Shown: positions 19,882 through 28,473 of the stretch, one piece after another | Numbering within the stretch: position 1 is the stretch's first letter | Layout of the letters: every line of letters starts with the position of its first letter | DNA from: Xylophilus ampelinus | GTDB taxonomy: Bacteria > Pseudomonadota > Gammaproteobacteria > Burkholderiales > Burkholderiaceae_C | DNA: 30,280 nt | NCBI RefSeq assembly: GCF_901875635.1 | Contig: NZ_CABFMN010000126.1 | Location: forward strand, 1-30,280 | Reading direction: 5' to 3' | Position numbers and translations under genes: made by a program | The notes under the pieces: generated by a model | What the model saw: only the letters and a program-made list of their open reading frames with translations | What the model was told of the DNA's origin: nothing | Database searches by the model: none

Positions 19882-20751
19882 ATGTCCACCAACAACGCTC
19901 CCATCACCGAATCCAGTACAGGCCGCTTCGTCCGCATCAAGGAAGGCGACCTCGACCTGCAACTGCACTACAACGACGCCGGCAGCGGCGCCGAGACAGT
20001 GGTGATGCTCCACGGCTCTGGCCCCGGCGCCAGCGGATGGGCCAATTTCAACCGCAACGTCGAGCCATTCGTGGCCGCCGGCTACCGCGTCGTCCTGATG
20101 GACTGTCCGGGCTGGAGCAAGAGCGACCCAATAGTCAGTACGGGATCGCGTTCGGACCTCAACGCACGGGCGCTCAAGGGCTTGATGGATGCCATCGGCC
20201 TCGACAAGGTTCACATCGTCGGCAACTCGATGGGTGGACACAGCGCGGTGGCCTTCGCGTTGGCTAACCCCGAGCGCGTGGGCAAGCTGGTGCTGATGGG
20301 CGGCGGCACCGGCGGACTCAGCCCGTTCGTGCCGATGCCCACCGAGGGCATCAAGCTGATTGGCGCCCTGTACCGCGATCCCACGATCGAGAACCTCAAG
20401 CGCATGATGAACGTGTTCGTCTACGACACGAGCAAGCTCACCGAAGAGCTCTTCCAGGCGCGCTTGGACAACATGCTCAGCCGTCGCGATCACCTCGAAA
20501 ACTTCGTCAAGAGCGCCGAGGCGAACCCGAAGCAGTTCCCGGACGTGGGCCACCGGCTTGGCGAGATCGCGTCTCCGACGCTGGTGGTCTGGGGCCGCGA
20601 CGACCGCTTCGTTCCGCTGGACATCGGCCTGCGGCTGGTGACGGGCCTGCAAAAGGCCGACCTGCATGTTTTCAGCCGCTGCGGTCATTGGGCGCAGTGG
20701 GAGCACGCCGACAAGTTCAACCGCATGGTGCTGGACTTCCTCGCGCGCTGA
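19882..20751 (+). CDS. mhpC: 2-hydroxy-6-oxonona-2,4-dienedioate hydrolase
   Basis: This alpha/beta hydrolase cleaves the C-C bond of the MhpB ring-fission product, giving 2-hydroxypentadienoate and succinate. The 289-residue protein has the oxyanion-loop [13 protein letters not shown], nucleophile S116 in [10 protein letters not shown]241 in WGRDDRFVP and H269 in CGHWAQWEH. Long stretches such as [16 protein letters not shown] are as in E. coli MhpC, so the assignment is firm. It lies after mhpE, which resembles the mhpABDFEC order of Comamonas rather than that of E. coli. A hairpin follows before the next gene. Confidence 0.96.
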   Translation: MSTNNAPITESSTGRFVRIKEGDLDLQLHYNDAGSGAETVVMLHGSGPGASGWANFNRNVEPFVAAGYRVVLMDCPGWSKSDPIVSTGSRSDLNARALKGLMDAIGLDKVHIVGNSMGGHSAVAFALANPERVGKLVLMGGGTGGLSPFVPMPTEGIKLIGALYRDPTIENLKRMMNVFVYDTSKLTEELFQARLDNMLSRRDHLENFVKSAEANPKQFPDVGHRLGEIASPTLVVWGRDDRFVPLDIGLRLVTGLQKADLHVFSRCGHWAQWEHADKFNRMVLDFLAR

Positions 20752-20831
20752 GCCCACGCGGGCGCTGATCTTTCCTTGAACGCCTCGCCCGCTGCGTGGC
20801 GGTCGGAAAGCCGCGTCCGTATGAATCCCTC

Positions 20832-20853
20832 GGTCGGGCGTAGGCGCCCGATC
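20832..20853 (+). terminator. GC-rich hairpin between mhpC and the dehydrogenase gene
   Basis: A 9-bp stem (GGTCGGGCG at 20832-20840 with CGCCCGATC at 20845-20853, one G-T pair) closes a TAGG loop and is followed by a pyrimidine-rich stretch (CTTCTTGTCCCT). It lacks a full T-run, so it may be a weak terminator or an mRNA-stability element within the operon. Confidence 0.35.
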
Positions 20854-20883
20854 CTTCTTGTCCCTAGTTCAACGGAGATAGCC

Positions 20884-21996
20884 ATGACCAAGATGATGAA
20901 TGCAGCGCGCCTGCACAAGATCGGTGAACCGTTCCAGGTTGACACGATCCCGGTGCCCGAAGTTCGGCCCACCGACGTGCTTGTCGAAGTGAAGGCCGCC
21001 GGCGTGGTGCCAAACCTGCGCAATGTGGTGACCAGCTATCCGAAGTGGTTCCCCTTCCTGCCGTTGCCCGCGCTGCCCGCGATCTATGGCCTCGACTCGG
21101 CCGGGGTGGTGGCGCAGGTGGGCAGCCAGGTTCGCGCGGACATCAAGCCCGGCGACCGCGTGTACGTGAATCCGGGGCTGTCTTGCGGAAGCTGCCTTGC
21201 ATGTCGGCGCGGCGACCACATCAACTGCGCTGCCTATACGTTCCAGGGCTACTTCGGTTTCGGCCCAGGCTCACAGCAACTCTTCGAGGACTATCCATAC
21301 GGCGGCTTCGGCCGGTACCTGACGGCACCCGCCGCAAACCTGGTGAAGCTGCCCGACAGCATCAGCTTCGAGCAAGGCGCTCGCTTCGGCTATCTGGGCA
21401 CCGCCTACTCGGCCCTGCGCAAGGCCGAATTCTCCCCCGGCCAGACGGTGCTCATTGACGGCGCGACGGGCACGCTGGGGCTCGGCGCGGTCATCCTGGC
21501 GTTGGCCATGGGCGCGGCCAAGATCTTCGCGACGGGGCGCAACACGGCGCTGCTCGAAAAGCTGCAGCAACTGGACCCGCAGCGCATCGTCCCGATCGCA
21601 CTCGGATCGCGCCCGACTTCCGAAATCGTGATGGAAGCGACCGGGGGCTTCGGTGTCGATGCGCTGATCGAGTCGCTAGGCCCCAACGCCGCCGTGGCGA
21701 CGGTGCTCGACTCGTTCAACGCGCTGCGCCGCGGCGGGAAGGCGATCAACATCGGCGGCGTGGCCGATCCCATCCCGCTGGAACCGTTTCCCCTGATGTG
21801 CCTTCAGAAGTCCTACATCGGCTCCCTGTGGTTCACGACCGCCGAAGGGCAGGACATGGCAGCGATGGCCCACGCGGGCACGTTGAACCTCGGTGTGTTC
21901 GAGCATGAGCGTTTTCCACTTGAGCGTGTCAACGAAGCACTGGATGCGATCGATCAGCGCAGCGGTGGATTCACCAACGTCGTGATCATGCATTGA
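20884..21996 (+). CDS. Medium-chain dehydrogenase/reductase (zinc-type alcohol dehydrogenase family), catalytic zinc site apparently lost
   Basis: This 370-residue MDR protein has a GroES-like N-terminal domain and a Rossmann domain (DGATGTLGLGAVILALAMGA, near 200). The structural-zinc lobe is complete, with C101, C104, C107 and C115 (SCGSCLACRRGDHINC). The catalytic-zinc pattern is not: the usual GHE is GLDSAG and the first ligand cysteine is missing. That suggests either a reductase that does not use catalytic zinc or an unusual active site. The ATG at 20884 has a GGAG site. It follows mhpC after 132 bp and is not a standard mhp gene, so it may act on a substrate side chain or an aldehyde or enone intermediate. 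Confidence 0.88.
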   Translation: MTKMMNAARLHKIGEPFQVDTIPVPEVRPTDVLVEVKAAGVVPNLRNVVTSYPKWFPFLPLPALPAIYGLDSAGVVAQVGSQVRADIKPGDRVYVNPGLSCGSCLACRRGDHINCAAYTFQGYFGFGPGSQQLFEDYPYGGFGRYLTAPAANLVKLPDSISFEQGARFGYLGTAYSALRKAEFSPGQTVLIDGATGTLGLGAVILALAMGAAKIFATGRNTALLEKLQQLDPQRIVPIALGSRPTSEIVMEATGGFGVDALIESLGPNAAVATVLDSFNALRRGGKAINIGGVADPIPLEPFPLMCLQKSYIGSLWFTTAEGQDMAAMAHAGTLNLGVFEHERFPLERVNEALDAIDQRSGGFTNVVIMH

Positions 21997-22016
21997 CCGC
22001 CAGCAAGGAGAGCACC

Positions 22017-22556
22017 ATGCACATCCGACGCATCGTCACCGGGCACGACCCGAAGGGAAACGCCGTCTTCGTATCGGACGCGGCCGCACCGCGCAGAACC
22101 GAGTTCGAGCACGTTCAAGGGTTCGTCACTTCGTTGTTGTGGGAGACGGCTCCCAACGCGACAGTGCCTGCGGGCGAGGGTGACCCGGCAGTTTCTGCCA
22201 TGTCATGGACGCCGTCGCCAGGTGGCACGAACCTGATGTTCATCACGTTTCCTCCCGACGCTGTGACGATGAGTCCTGACTTCGATCCGGCTGCCGCCGG
22301 TGGCGAGTACATGCGGGTGCTGCCCGGCTTGGCGGAGAAGTTCGAGATGGAGCATCCCGGCATGCACACCACCGACTCCGTGGACTACGGCGTGTTGGTC
22401 GATGGCGAGCTACACCTTGAACTCGACGATGGAGTCACTAAGAAGCTGACGCCGCTCGACGTGGTCATCCAGAATGGCACGCGCCACGCCTGGCGCAACA
22501 AGAGCGACAAGCCGGCGACCATGCTGTTCGTCTTGATCGGGGCAAGGCGCTCCTGA
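22017..22556 (+). CDS. Cupin-domain protein
   Basis: This 179-residue protein has an N-terminal extension and a C-terminal cupin barrel (about 105-175). Motif 1 is degenerate (HPGMHTTDSVDYGVLVDGE, aspartate for the usual glutamate region). Motif 2 is IQNGTRHAWRN, keeping the histidine and asparagine but not the proline. The ATG at 22017 with an AAGGAG site is preferred over an upstream TTG. It starts 20 bp after the dehydrogenase and is probably the last gene of the operon. Small cupins of this kind can be isomerases, hydrolases or binding proteins; no specific role can be given. Confidence 0.85.
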   Translation: MHIRRIVTGHDPKGNAVFVSDAAAPRRTEFEHVQGFVTSLLWETAPNATVPAGEGDPAVSAMSWTPSPGGTNLMFITFPPDAVTMSPDFDPAAAGGEYMRVLPGLAEKFEMEHPGMHTTDSVDYGVLVDGELHLELDDGVTKKLTPLDVVIQNGTRHAWRNKSDKPATMLFVLIGARRS

Positions 22557-22822
22557 GCTGAGCATCGAAGACGTGGCCCCGACATCTCGACCGCTTTCGA
22601 TCGCACAGCGGCCGCTCGTCGGTCGAGGGTGGACGGCGGGTCAGGGCCCTAACCAGACGCCAGCATGGTCGGCAGCAGACTGGTTGCCGTCTGTCGCAGG
22701 GAAATTGTTGAACGACCGCTTTGCTCAGGACCAGACGGTCGGGCTCAAAAGAGGCGCCTCCAACCACAAGATCGTCATCCACTTCGAAGCCTTGGCAGAG
22801 TGTCGGATTGGCACCGCGCACT
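22557..22822. other. Convergent intergenic region between mhp operon and minus-strand operon
   Basis: No recognisable gene is seen. An 8-bp perfect inverted repeat CTCGACCG/CGGTCGAG (22586-22593 and 22620-22627) with a 26-base loop could help end transcription from either side, but it has no T-run. Open frames here have no family resemblance. Confidence 0.4.
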
Positions 22823-23269
22823 CTACGTGTGCATCACAATCCGCCCTCGTCGAGAAGCAATACGCCAACCTTCATCAGTCAGAGCAAAGTCATCTTCGAT
22901 GTCTGCGATCAATTGCCTTGCCTCCGCGCAGGCACCGAACTCACCTGCGTGAGGATCAACCTTTGCTGTGTAGAGGACCAAGCAAAACTCACCGCGTGCA
23001 TGCGTCGGCGACGTCACGGTTACCCGCAAGTTGTTCACGAGGTGTCGCGTGAATTCGGCAGACGGGCGTTGGGTGAATGAGGCTCGAATGCGATCGCGTC
23101 CAGCGACAACCACATCTGGCAAACGCGGACGCGAGAAGTGGCCGTCAACCGTGAAAAGGTTCGCCAATCTGTCGAACTCACGCCGGTCTACGAAGGCTGC
23201 AAAGTCATGCACCAGGCGCATGCAGTGACTTTCGATGGCGAGGTGTTGCTGCTCGTCTAAGGTCGACAC
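22823..23269 (-). CDS. SnoaL-like (NTF2-fold) protein
   Basis: This 148-residue protein has the SnoaL/NTF2-like pattern: an N-terminal helix pair (LVHDFAAFVDRREFDRLANL), then FTVDGHFSRP and strands ending in DEGWRIASRRGRIV. Members of this fold act as isomerases, cyclases, dehydratases or small subunits of ring-hydroxylating dioxygenases. The GTG start at 23269 is supported by an AGGAG site 7 bases upstream. It lies 29 bp after the Bug gene and is the last gene of the minus-strand operon. No dioxygenase large subunit is nearby, so an independent isomerase or dehydratase role is more likely. Confidence 0.82.
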   Translation of the reverse strand: MSTLDEQQHLAIESHCMRLVHDFAAFVDRREFDRLANLFTVDGHFSRPRLPDVVVAGRDRIRASFTQRPSAEFTRHLVNNLRVTVTSPTHARGEFCLVLYTAKVDPHAGEFGACAEARQLIADIEDDFALTDEGWRIASRRGRIVMHT

Positions 23270-23298
23270 TTCTTTCTCCTCAAAGGCCTGGCTGCCCT

Positions 23299-24270
23299 TT
23301 AATCCAGTTGGATGTTCTTTGCCTTCACCAGTTGGCTCCAGCGGGCCTGCTCGCGCTTAACCAACGCGCCCATCTCTTCTGGAGAGGACGATGTCGTCTC
23401 TGCATAGGTTGCCCTCACTTTTTCCTGCACCTCTGGATCGCGGCTGATCTTGGCGATCTCAAGATTCAACCGTGTGACGATCTCCTTGGGTGTTCCGGCC
23501 GGTGCCCAGATGCCGTGGAAACTGTTGATCTCTGCGTCCTTGACGAACTCCTGCAGAAGCGGCACGTCGGGCGTGGCAGGATTGCGCACTGGGCCGAGAT
23601 AGGCAAGTGCTTGTACACGCCCTTCCTTGATAAAGGGCACTGCGGAGTTGGGCGGCTCCATCAGCAAAGGTACGAGGCCGCCAATGACATCGGTCATGGC
23701 GCCCGCCTTGTACGGCACGTGGACCACGTCCAGTCGCTCCTGATCGAGCAACAGCTCCATCATCATGTGCGGGTAGCCTCCGACGCCGTACGAGCCGTAG
23801 GAAAACTTGCCGGGATTCGCCCTGAGCAACTTGATCATCTCGGGGACCGTCTTGGCGGGAAAGTTCTTGGACGCAACCAGATAAAGACCGCTGATGACAG
23901 TTGGCGAGACGGGCGCGAAGTCTTTGTCGACGTCGTAGGGGAGCTTCTTGTAGATGTACGGGTTGATCACGAAAGAGTTGGACACAGCATACAGAAGGGT
24001 GTAGCCGTCTCCAGGTGCTTTCGCGACGACGTCCTGCGCAATGTTTCCCGTAGCTCCCAGTTTGTTGTCGACGACAACTGGCTGTCCCAGCGCTTTCGAC
24101 AGCTTCTCTGCGTAAACCCGTGCAAACACATCGGCTGCGAGACCAGGCGGAATCCCGATCACCAGCCTGACGGGCTTGTTGGGCCACACCCCCTGCGCTA
24201 GTGCAGCCATGCTGCTGAAAGCCAGGATGCCCGCTGTGAACAGGCGGCGAGATAGTTTTTGAAGCGTCAT
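23299..24270 (-). CDS. Bug-family periplasmic solute-binding protein 4
   Basis: This 323-residue TctC-like protein has a signal peptide ending near residue 26 (MAALA, then Q) with a twin-arginine SRRLFTAG that could direct Tat export. Bug motifs are RLVIGIPPGLAADVFAR, DNKLGATGNIAQDV, HVPYKAGAMTDVIGG and IWAPAGTPKEIV. The usual double glycine of the first motif is GL here, which may affect ligand choice. It has an AGGAG site before the ATG. It lies between the SDR and the SnoaL-like gene and should bind the substrate, or a relative of it, of this operon. Confidence 0.93.
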   Translation of the reverse strand: MTLQKLSRRLFTAGILAFSSMAALAQGVWPNKPVRLVIGIPPGLAADVFARVYAEKLSKALGQPVVVDNKLGATGNIAQDVVAKAPGDGYTLLYAVSNSFVINPYIYKKLPYDVDKDFAPVSPTVISGLYLVASKNFPAKTVPEMIKLLRANPGKFSYGSYGVGGYPHMMMELLLDQERLDVVHVPYKAGAMTDVIGGLVPLLMEPPNSAVPFIKEGRVQALAYLGPVRNPATPDVPLLQEFVKDAEINSFHGIWAPAGTPKEIVTRLNLEIAKISRDPEVQEKVRATYAETTSSSPEEMGALVKREQARWSQLVKAKNIQLD

Positions 24271-24357
24271 TGAGTGTCTCCTAGTGGTTTATGAGTTGGT
24301 CGAACGTTTTGGGTAGATGAAACTGGCGTGAGAAACGATTGCGGGGAGACGAACGAC

Positions 24358-25113
24358 TTACGCGGCTGACCACCCTCCGTCGAGGGAGAGCGCGCTACCC
24401 GTCATGAGGCTGGACGCATCGCTCGCCAGGAACGCGATGGCCCCCATGACTTCTTCCATTCGCCCGACGCGCCGAAGCGCAATGCGCTCTACAACCCACT
24501 CCCGAAATCCGGGCCGCGAAAACATCGGCTCAGTCATGGGTGTCTCAATGAACGTGGGGCACAGCGTGTTGACGCGAATACCATGCGCACCCACCTCCCA
24601 CGCCAGGCTCTTGGTGAGACCTTCCACGGCGTGCTTGCTCGCGCAGTACAGCGTTCGCGTCGGGCTGCCCACTTGGCCCATCTGGGAAGAGACAAGGATG
24701 ATGGACCCCGGAATCGACGCGCCCACCATCGCCTTGACGGCGGCGCGAGCAAGGTAGAAGCAAGACTTGACGTTCAGGTCCAGGATGTCGTGAACATCCT
24801 CGTCGGTCACCTCCGCAAGCGGCTTTGGCCGGTTCATGCCGGCGCTGGCTACCACCACGGAGTAGTCCGCGCGGCGACGGAAAACGTCTTCCACTGCTTT
24901 GCTGTCGGTGACGTCAAGCACGAGGTAATCGCACCGTCCACCCGCCTCGGTAATCGTCGCGCAAGCCTCCCGCAAAGAGCCCTCGCTGCGAGCTGCCAAG
25001 GTCACGGTTGCGCCAGCCTCCGCCAGTGCGGACGCTGCGGCGAACCCGATGCCTTGGCTCCCGCCCGCGACGAATGCCTTCTTGCCGTCAAGTCGAAAGG
25101 ACGGCGTGCGCAT
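24358..25113 (-). CDS. Short-chain dehydrogenase/reductase
   Basis: This 251-residue classical SDR has the cofactor motif AGGSQGIGF near residue 17, VVASAGMNRP (in place of NNAG), catalytic S143 (ILVSSQMG) and Y156/K160 (YCASK). The C-terminus ends with the usual LSLDGGWSAA. It interconverts an alcohol and a carbonyl using NAD(P)H. The ATG at 25113 gives the family length; the open frame runs further upstream into the HisD-like gene. It begins 5 bp after that gene's stop, so the two oxidoreductases are probably coupled in one pathway. Confidence 0.92.
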   Translation of the reverse strand: MRTPSFRLDGKKAFVAGGSQGIGFAAASALAEAGATVTLAARSEGSLREACATITEAGGRCDYLVLDVTDSKAVEDVFRRRADYSVVVASAGMNRPKPLAEVTDEDVHDILDLNVKSCFYLARAAVKAMVGASIPGSIILVSSQMGQVGSPTRTLYCASKHAVEGLTKSLAWEVGAHGIRVNTLCPTFIETPMTEPMFSRPGFREWVVERIALRRVGRMEEVMGAIAFLASDASSLMTGSALSLDGGWSAA

Positions 25114-25118
25114 CGGCT

Positions 25119-26435
25119 TCACGCGGCTGCCACCGGCCGATACCAAGCCAAATCGGGTTGGTTGCCGTAGCGGCGGACACGGATGTTGGCCTGCTCCCCA
25201 TGGCCTGCAAAGTTCTCCATGTGGCACAGACGTGAGCAAAAGGCGCCCACCAGGGCACTGGCCTCGTCCGTGACGACGCGCTGGTAAGTACACGTCTTGA
25301 GGAACTTGCCGACCCAGAGCCCGCCGGTGTAGCGCGCGCTCTTGTTTGTGGGAAGCGTGTGATTGGTGCCAATGACCTTGTCGCCAAAGCTGACGTTCGT
25401 GCGCGGGCCAAGGAACAGCGCGCCATAGTTGGTCATCCTGCGTAGAAATTCATCCGGATTGCGCGTCATGACCTGCACGTGCTCGGAAGCGATCTCGTCG
25501 GCAACTTGGATCATCTCGTCCTCGGTGCTGCAAACGATCACTTCGCCGTAGTTCTCCCAAGCCTGGCGAGCGATTGCCGCGGTAGGCAGGATCTGCAGTT
25601 GCCGCTCAACCTCGGCCATCGTGTCGCGGGCGAGCTTTTCACTGGTGGTAAGCAGCACCGAAGGTGTAGTTGGGCCGTGTTCGGCTTGCCCGAGCAGGTC
25701 CACCGCGCACAGTTCGCCGTCAACGCTGTCGTCCGCAATGACCAGCGTTTCGGTCGGGCCGGCGAACAGGTCGATGCCTACGCGCCCGAAGAGCTGCCGT
25801 TTGGCTTCGGCCACGAACATGTTGCCTGGGCCAACCAGCATGTCGACCGGCGCTACCGTTGGTGTGCCGACGGCCATCGCGACCACGGCCTGCACACCCC
25901 CGAGCACTAGGATCTCGTCGGCGCCTGCCATGTCCATCGCGGTGACGACGGCCGGATGCGGGCTGCCTTGATACGGCGGTGCGGTCGCGACGACGCGCGG
26001 AACTCCAGCCACCTTGGCGGTAAGCACACTCATGTGAGCAGAAGCCAACAACGGGTACTTTCCACCGGGCACATAGCAGCCGACTGCACCAATAGGAATG
26101 TGCTTGTGACCCAAGATGACGCCAGGGAGCGTCTCTACTTCCACGTCCTTCATGGAGTCGCGCTGGATCTGAGCGAAGTTGCGAACTTGCGATTGTGCGA
26201 ACGCGATGTCTTCGATTTCGCGAGCCGACAGCTTCTTGCGGGCCTCTTCGATCTCCTCGCGTGAAAGGCGGAAATCTGCCGGATCCCACTGGTCGAACTT
26301 GCGGCTGTAGTCGTGTACTGCATCGTCGCCGCGCGTCTCGATGTCCTTGATGATGCCTTCCACAGTCTGGCGGACCTTGAGGTCGTCTACGGCCTTGACG
26401 CTGGCGTCCTTGCCGCGCTTCAGATAGGTGATCAT
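25119..26435 (-). CDS. Histidinol-dehydrogenase-family zinc dehydrogenase (catabolic paralogue)
   Basis: This 438-residue protein has the full active site of the HisD fold: zinc ligands Q250 and H253 (GQAEHGP), D352 (GDKVIGTNH) and H412 ([12 protein letters not shown]), plus the catalytic pair E318/H319 (ASEHVQVM). Spacing matches E. coli HisD within two residues. HisD enzymes oxidise an alcohol to an acid in two NAD-dependent steps. No other histidine genes are present and the neighbours are catabolic, so the substrate is probably a different alcohol, as for sulfopropanediol dehydrogenases of this family. The ATG at 26435 has an AGGA site. The C-terminus, ending [19 protein letters not shown], differs from biosynthetic HisD. 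Confidence 0.92.
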   Translation of the reverse strand: MITYLKRGKDASVKAVDDLKVRQTVEGIIKDIETRGDDAVHDYSRKFDQWDPADFRLSREEIEEARKKLSAREIEDIAFAQSQVRNFAQIQRDSMKDVEVETLPGVILGHKHIPIGAVGCYVPGGKYPLLASAHMSVLTAKVAGVPRVVATAPPYQGSPHPAVVTAMDMAGADEILVLGGVQAVVAMAVGTPTVAPVDMLVGPGNMFVAEAKRQLFGRVGIDLFAGPTETLVIADDSVDGELCAVDLLGQAEHGPTTPSVLLTTSEKLARDTMAEVERQLQILPTAAIARQAWENYGEVIVCSTEDEMIQVADEIASEHVQVMTRNPDEFLRRMTNYGALFLGPRTNVSFGDKVIGTNHTLPTNKSARYTGGLWVGKFLKTCTYQRVVTDEASALVGAFCSRLCHMENFAGHGEQANIRVRRYGNQPDLAWYRPVAAA

Positions 26436-26460
26436 AATTTTTGGTCCTGTGTTGCTTGGT

Positions 26461-27306
26461 TCATAACGGGGTGGAAACGACGAGTTGCGTCTGTGTGCCG
26501 AGCGGCCCGCCATCGAGCTCCATCCGGTCGCCGGCGCGCAGGTACTGGGGCGGCTTCATGCCCAGGCCGACGCCCTGCGGGGTTCCGGTCATGATCACGT
26601 CGCCCGGAAGCAGGGTCTGGAAGCTGCTGATGTACGACACGATGTACGCCGCGTCGAAAATCATGTCGCGCGTGTTGCTGGACTGCTTGATTTGAGAGTT
26701 GACGGACAGCGTCAACGGGATGTCACCAGCGTTGATCTCGTCGGGCGTCACCAGCCAAGGTCCGAGCGGACCGAAGGTGTCGAAGCTTTTTCCCTTGCCC
26801 CACTGGCCGTTGCGTTTGAGTTGCCAGTCCCGTTCGGAGACGTCGTTGGCCAGGCTGAAACCAGCGACGTATGACATCGCAGATTCCACACTGACGCGTC
26901 GAGCCACTTGACCAATGACAATCGCGACCTCGATCTCCCAGTCGCTGGCCATCGAACCATGCGGCAGTACAACGTCGTCGTCAGGGCCGTTCAAGCACGT
27001 GATCGCTTTGTTGAAAATGATCGGCTCCGTCGGAATCGGCAGACCGGCTTCGGCTGCGTGCTCTCGATAGTTCAAGCCGACCGCGATCAGTTGACGCACG
27101 CCGGCAATGGGACAGCCGATGCGTGCGTCCCGCGCGACCCTCGGCAGCGACTGGGGATCAACGGAACGGATCGCATCCAGTCCACACGCTTCAAGCCAGG
27201 CTGCCGTGACATCCGGGACAACTGCCGACAAGTCGCGCCGGCCGCCTTCGCGATCAAGCATGCCCGCTCGCTCAGAGCCCGAAGGCCCATGTCTGAACAA
27301 TTTCAT
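26461..27306 (-). CDS. Fumarylacetoacetate-hydrolase-family protein
   Basis: This 281-residue FAH-family enzyme has [16 protein letters not shown], the metal-binding [10 protein letters not shown] and the C-terminal loop [14 protein letters not shown]. The family hydrolyses C-C bonds of acylpyruvates, or decarboxylates or hydrates related 2-oxo acids, using Mg2+ or Mn2+. An N-terminal lead of about 70 residues precedes the catalytic domain, as is usual in this subgroup. It lies 25 bp before the HisD-like start and 15 bp after the FMN reductase. It probably performs the carbon-carbon cleavage step of the operon's pathway. Confidence 0.92.
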   Translation of the reverse strand: MKLFRHGPSGSERAGMLDREGGRRDLSAVVPDVTAAWLEACGLDAIRSVDPQSLPRVARDARIGCPIAGVRQLIAVGLNYREHAAEAGLPIPTEPIIFNKAITCLNGPDDDVVLPHGSMASDWEIEVAIVIGQVARRVSVESAMSYVAGFSLANDVSERDWQLKRNGQWGKGKSFDTFGPLGPWLVTPDEINAGDIPLTLSVNSQIKQSSNTRDMIFDAAYIVSYISSFQTLLPGDVIMTGTPQGVGLGMKPPQYLRAGDRMELDGGPLGTQTQLVVSTPL

Positions 27307-27321
27307 CGTCTCTCCATAAAG

Positions 27322-27885
27322 TTAAGCTGCCAGAGGCAAATGCATGCGCTGCTGCCAGGCATCGAAGCGCTGTAACCAGGATTGGACGAACCGGGTCTTC
27401 GATTCATCGATCAGGCTTCCAGCCTCGTCGAAGTCCTGCGCTGCGAGTTGCACGTAGGCTTCCGGATGACCAAGTGTCGGCATGTCGACAGCGGCCAGAA
27501 TGTTGCGGAGATGCTGTTGCGCCATGCAACTTCCAAGGACGCCGGGCGAAGCACCGATGACTCCGGCAGGCCGACCTGACCACACGCTGGCGCCCTTGGG
27601 TCGAGATCCCTGGTCGATGGCGTTCTTCAACACGCCCGGCACCGAGCGGTTGTATTCAGGGGTCACAAAGATGATGCCGTCCGTTTTGTCGATGGCCTCA
27701 CGGAACTCGCGCACAGCGGACGGTGGTGCGGCCTCGTCGTCCTCGTTGTAGTGCGGCAGTGCACCGATCTCGAGGATCTGCAGAGACATCGTTACTGGCG
27801 CGAGCCGGATGAGCGCTTTTGCCAGTCGCCGGTTGACGGAGTCTGTCCTCAAGCTGCCTACCAGGATCCCGATCTTGGTGTTCAT
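27322..27885 (-). CDS. NADPH-dependent FMN reductase
   Basis: This 187-residue flavodoxin-fold protein has the phosphate loop GILVGSLRTDSVNRRLA at the N-terminus and the signature VTPEYNRSVPGVLKNAIDQ in the middle, as in ChrR/SsuE-type enzymes. It would reduce free or bound FMN, quinones or other acceptors with NAD(P)H. The ATG at 27885 is chosen because the family begins right there; a TTG at 27939 would add 18 residues without similarity. No flavin-dependent oxygenase is encoded in this operon, so its partner is unclear. Confidence 0.9.
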   Translation of the reverse strand: MNTKIGILVGSLRTDSVNRRLAKALIRLAPVTMSLQILEIGALPHYNEDDEAAPPSAVREFREAIDKTDGIIFVTPEYNRSVPGVLKNAIDQGSRPKGASVWSGRPAGVIGASPGVLGSCMAQQHLRNILAAVDMPTLGHPEAYVQLAAQDFDEAGSLIDESKTRFVQSWLQRFDAWQQRMHLPLAA

Positions 27886-28014
27886 GTCGATGGTGTGTAA
27901 GAGTTGGCGCGACCGAGAGAGGCGGGTTGGTACGTTCAAGGTGTTTCAATCGGGCATGGCTTCGCCCAACGTGACGCTGAGAAGCGTCGCGTTCAGACGA
28001 TGTGAAGAAATCAG

Positions 28015-28473
28015 CTAGTGCGGCGTAGGGAAGTTCGTGTCGTGCTCGCTGCTAATCTGCTTGACGCGGTCGCCAGTGAAGCCGCCGCCGGCAGCGAGTT
28101 CGGAGATGGCAGCAAAGTACTTGTCTTGCCCGCCAGGAAGGCTCCAGTCCAGCATCCTTGCCACGGTTTCACCGATGTTCTTGAAGCGGTGGACAACGCC
28201 GCGCGGCAGGTAGACGATCGTTCCCGGCCCGACAGTGCGGGTCTCGGTCCCTGCTGTCATCTCGTAGGTGCCCTCGAGGACGTAGAAGCATTCCTCCTGC
28301 GAGTGGTGCAGGTGGTCAGGCGGCCCCTCGCCCGGCTTGTGCGAAGCCAAGATGACCGAGATGCGTCCCCCTGTGGCTTGGCTGCTCAGAAGAATCTTCA
28401 TGTCGAGACCGAACGGCTTGATCGGCTCGCCTTCGTCGAGGGTGACGATGCACGCGTTTGCAGGGGAGTTCAT
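28015..28473 (-). CDS. Single-domain cupin with intact metal motifs
   Basis: This 152-residue protein has both cupin motifs complete. Motif 1 is HLHHSQEECFYVLEG with two metal histidines and a glutamate. Motif 2 is GTIVYLPRGVVHRFKN, which fits G(X)5PXG(X)2H(X)3N. A metal-dependent enzyme is therefore likely, for example a small dioxygenase or isomerase, though binding roles exist. The ATG at 28473 overlaps the stop of the deacetylase by 4 bases, showing translational coupling. A 129-bp gap separates it from the FMN reductase gene. Confidence 0.9.
   Translation of the reverse strand: MNSPANACIVTLDEGEPIKPFGLDMKILLSSQATGGRISVILASHKPGEGPPDHLHHSQEECFYVLEGTYEMTAGTETRTVGPGTIVYLPRGVVHRFKNIGETVARMLDWSLPGGQDKYFAAISELAAGGGFTGDRVKQISSEHDTNFPTPH

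Noticed and set aside
22465..22821. Minus-strand frame in the convergent gap next to the SnoaL-like gene
   Set aside because: It runs into the cupin gene in antisense, has no ribosome-binding site and shows no family resemblance.
25119..26435. Biosynthetic hisD
   Set aside because: No other his genes are present, the neighbours are catabolic, and the C-terminal tail differs from biosynthetic enzymes.
27886..27939. Upstream TTG start for the FMN reductase
   Set aside because: The extra 18 residues have no similarity to the family, whereas the ATG at 27885 sits directly before the conserved GILVGSLR motif.
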